Origin: Microvirga sp.
GTDB lineage: Bacteria; Pseudomonadota; Alphaproteobacteria; Rhizobiales; Beijerinckiaceae
Assembly: GCA_029266525.1 (NCBI GenBank)
Contig: JAQSWQ010000028.1
Coordinates: 1 to 63,587, forward strand
Reading direction: 5' to 3'
Length of the DNA stretch: 63,587 nt
Both the position numbers and the translations under genes were made by a program. This document shows, piece by piece, positions 61,729-63,587 of the stretch. A model generated the notes under the pieces. The model ran no database searches. It saw only the letters and a list, made by a program, of their open reading frames with translations, and was not told the DNA's origin. Position 1 is the first letter of the stretch. Each line of letters opens with the position of its first letter.

Positions 61729-63021
61729 ATGGCCGGACTCTCGGAGAGATCGTTCCTCCGCCGCCTTGCGGGCTCGGAGGCGCTTCGAGCGGCGCTCGTC
61801 GCCGCCGCGCTGCTGCTTGGCTTTGCTGCCGCGCGCGGTTCGCTCGACGGCGGGTGGATCGCCGCCGGGCTCGCCGCGGCCGCCGCCGGCGCCCTCCTAG
61901 GCCGATGGCGCGAGCCGCCAGCGTCGGTTCCGGTCGCCGCGCCCGAGGAGAGTCTCGCCGCGGCGGACACGCTCCTCGCCAACATCCCCGATCCGGTCAT
62001 CATGGTCGACCGCCGGGCGCTAGTGCGGCTGGCGAACGAGGCGGCGCGCGAGCTTCTGCCGGCGCTCAGGCTCGATCATCCGCTGTCCTTCTATCTGCGC
62101 GCGCCCGACGTGCTCGACGGCATAGAGGCGGTCGCGAGGACCGGCGCGCCGACCAAGGTCGAGTACGAGGAGCGCGTTCCGGCGCAGCGCAGCTTCGAGG
62201 TTCAGATCTCGCCGGTGCGGGGGACCGCAAGCGATGTGACGAGGGACGGCGTGGTCCTCTTCTTCCGCGACCAGACCTCGGCCCGGCGGCTCGAGCATAT
62301 GCGCGTCGATTTCGTGGCCAATGCGAGCCACGAGCTGAGGACGCCGCTCGCCTCGCTGCTCGGCTTCATCGAGACCCTGCAAGGGCCCGCCCGCGGCGAC
62401 GCGGCCGCCCGCGAGCGCTTCCTCGAGATCATGCGCGCCCAGGCGCAGCGCATGACGCGGTTGATCGAGGACCTTCTCTCGCTGTCGCGGATCGAGCTGC
62501 GCGCCCATGTCCCGCCCGAGGGGCCGATCGACCTGAAGCCGGTGGCGGCGCAGATGATCGACACCATGGGCCCGCTTGCCCGCGAGCACGGCGTCGATAT
62601 CGCCTTCTCAGCGCCCGAGGGCCGGCTGATGGTCGTCGGCGACCGGGACGAGCTCCTGCGCGTCGTCGAGAACCTGATCGAGAACGCAGTGAAATATGGC
62701 GGCACCGGCAAGCGCATCGAGGTCGCACTCGCCCGGACCGAGCCCGCCCATGCCCGTGCTGCCGAGGTCGAGCTCACGGTGCGCGACCACGGCCCGGGGA
62801 TCGCGCCCGAGCACCTCCCGCGCCTGACCGAACGGTTCTACCGCGCCGACGTTGTCGAGAGCCGCCAGAAGGGCGGCACCGGGCTCGGGCTCGCGATCGT
62901 CAAGCACATCGTTGCTCGTCATCGCGGGCGGATGACGATCGAGAGCGAGCTTGGGAAGGGTGCCGTCTTCCGTGTCACCCTGCCGGCGCTGTCCGGCAGC
63001 GATCCGAGGGGGAACGCCTGA
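61729..63021 (+). CDS. phoR: Phosphate regulon sensor histidine kinase PhoR
   Basis: A 430-residue sensor kinase. Two N-terminal membrane helices (ALVAAALLLGFAAARG; WIAAGLAAAAAGALLG), a PAS-like region (ANIPDPVIMVDRRALVRLANEAAREL), then the H box DFVANASHELRTPL with His201, the N box ENLIENAVKYGG, G1 VRDHGPGIA, F and G2 GGTGLGLAIVKHI. The DFVANASHELRTPLASL sequence and the order match PhoR. It is directly upstream of pstS, behind a Pho box, as in phosphate regulons of alphaproteobacteria. phoB is not in the window. Confidence 0.9.
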   Translation: MAGLSERSFLRRLAGSEALRAALVAAALLLGFAAARGSLDGGWIAAGLAAAAAGALLGRWREPPASVPVAAPEESLAAADTLLANIPDPVIMVDRRALVRLANEAARELLPALRLDHPLSFYLRAPDVLDGIEAVARTGAPTKVEYEERVPAQRSFEVQISPVRGTASDVTRDGVVLFFRDQTSARRLEHMRVDFVANASHELRTPLASLLGFIETLQGPARGDAAARERFLEIMRAQAQRMTRLIEDLLSLSRIELRAHVPPEGPIDLKPVAAQMIDTMGPLAREHGVDIAFSAPEGRLMVVGDRDELLRVVENLIENAVKYGGTGKRIEVALARTEPAHARAAEVELTVRDHGPGIAPEHLPRLTERFYRADVVESRQKGGTGLGLAIVKHIVARHRGRMTIESELGKGAVFRVTLPALSGSDPRGNA

Positions 63022-63030
63022 GCGCCCGAA

Positions 63031-63059
63031 GCGTCATCCGACTGTCATGCAAGCGTCAT
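63031..63059 (+). promoter_or_regulatory. Pho box upstream of pstS (three half sites)
   Basis: Three direct repeats of G/CTGTCAT type are spaced by 11 bases: GCGTCAT (63031-63037), CTGTCAT (63042-63048) and GCGTCAT (63053-63059). The consensus is CTGTCAT repeated every 11 bases, so this is a strong PhoB binding site. It lies about 94 bases before the pstS start, and 10 bases after the phoR stop. Confidence 0.85.
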
Positions 63060-63152
63060 AGGTGGGTAGCCGAAAGCCTCTAGCGCTTTGCCCAGCGCGG
63101 CGACTTCCGGCGGCTGAACGAAGCCCGGCCCGCGCTACGACAGGGAGAATAG

Positions 63153-63587
<435 letters not shown>

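Overview
The window is a high-GC chromosomal segment of an alphaproteobacterium, most likely of the order Hyphomicrobiales (Rhizobiales). Several signals agree: a circularly permuted two-piece tmRNA, a hisZ-hisG pair, DUF3775 and DUF4169 proteins, an alphaproteobacterial SspB with a long Pro/Ala/Lys tail, a sit/mnt-type Mn/Fe importer, and several families of palindromic intergenic repeats that resemble those common in this order.

Layout. 1-720: end of an rrn operon (23S 3' end, 5S, initiator tRNA, terminator). 0.8-3.0 kb: small hypothetical and basic proteins, first an HdeA-like periplasmic protein. 3.1-5.2 kb: hisZ-hisG. 5.8-13.6 kb, minus strand: a BacA/YddA-type ABC exporter, then a TRAP transporter operon (dctP-dctQ-dctM) followed by an amidase and a 61-residue membrane protein. 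dctP carries a single-base frameshift. 13.6-16.9 kb: TPR protein, DUF3775 protein, a His-rich secreted protein interrupted by an amber codon, and an alpha/alpha-barrel protein. 16.9-23.4 kb, minus strand: one gene run djlA-amiD-macA-macB(ATPase)-macB(permease)-cytochrome P450. 24.0-24.3 kb: an RNase P RNA that appears to lack much of its catalytic-domain 3' half. 24.4-28.2 kb: accessory island with a cysteine-peptidase-like protein, two tandem SemiSWEETs, two orphan HicB-like genes, palindromic repeats, and a Panacea-type (SocA/DUF4065) antitoxin overlapping an unrecognised 249-residue partner.

28.2-34.8 kb: uvrD-family helicase and a Mn/Zn/Fe ABC importer whose promoter holds a dyad operator. 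34.9-42.3 kb: cupredoxin, DJ-1/PfpI protein, thioesterase, FAD-linked D-lactate/glycolate oxidase and a 1239-residue AsmA-like protein. 42.3-46.3 kb: RHH and DUF4169 genes, a ccdAB toxin-antitoxin pair, fumC and a second P450. 46.3-47.3 kb: sspB next to ssrA, so the ClpXP adaptor for ssrA-tagged proteins sits beside the tag RNA. 47.4-48.2 kb: a K+ channel with a C-terminal zinc ribbon. 48.3-54.2 kb: thyA-GNAT-folA, then hflK-hflC-DUF2065-degP (folate/dTMP synthesis, then envelope proteolysis). 54.2-57.7 kb: DUF29, serB, miaA, a haloacid dehalogenase and a small protein. 57.9-61.6 kb: an attenuated acetolactate synthase gene with leader peptide and terminator, a LysE exporter and a class IV aminotransferase. 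61.7-63.6 kb: phoR and the start of pstS behind a Pho box.

Most genes are intact housekeeping or transport genes. The items that depart from expectation are the shortened RNase P RNA, the frameshifted dctP, the amber-interrupted His-rich gene, the Panacea pair with an unfamiliar partner, and the CcdA with an apparently duplicated toxin-binding tail. Several of these could be sequencing or assembly errors, and they are flagged as such.
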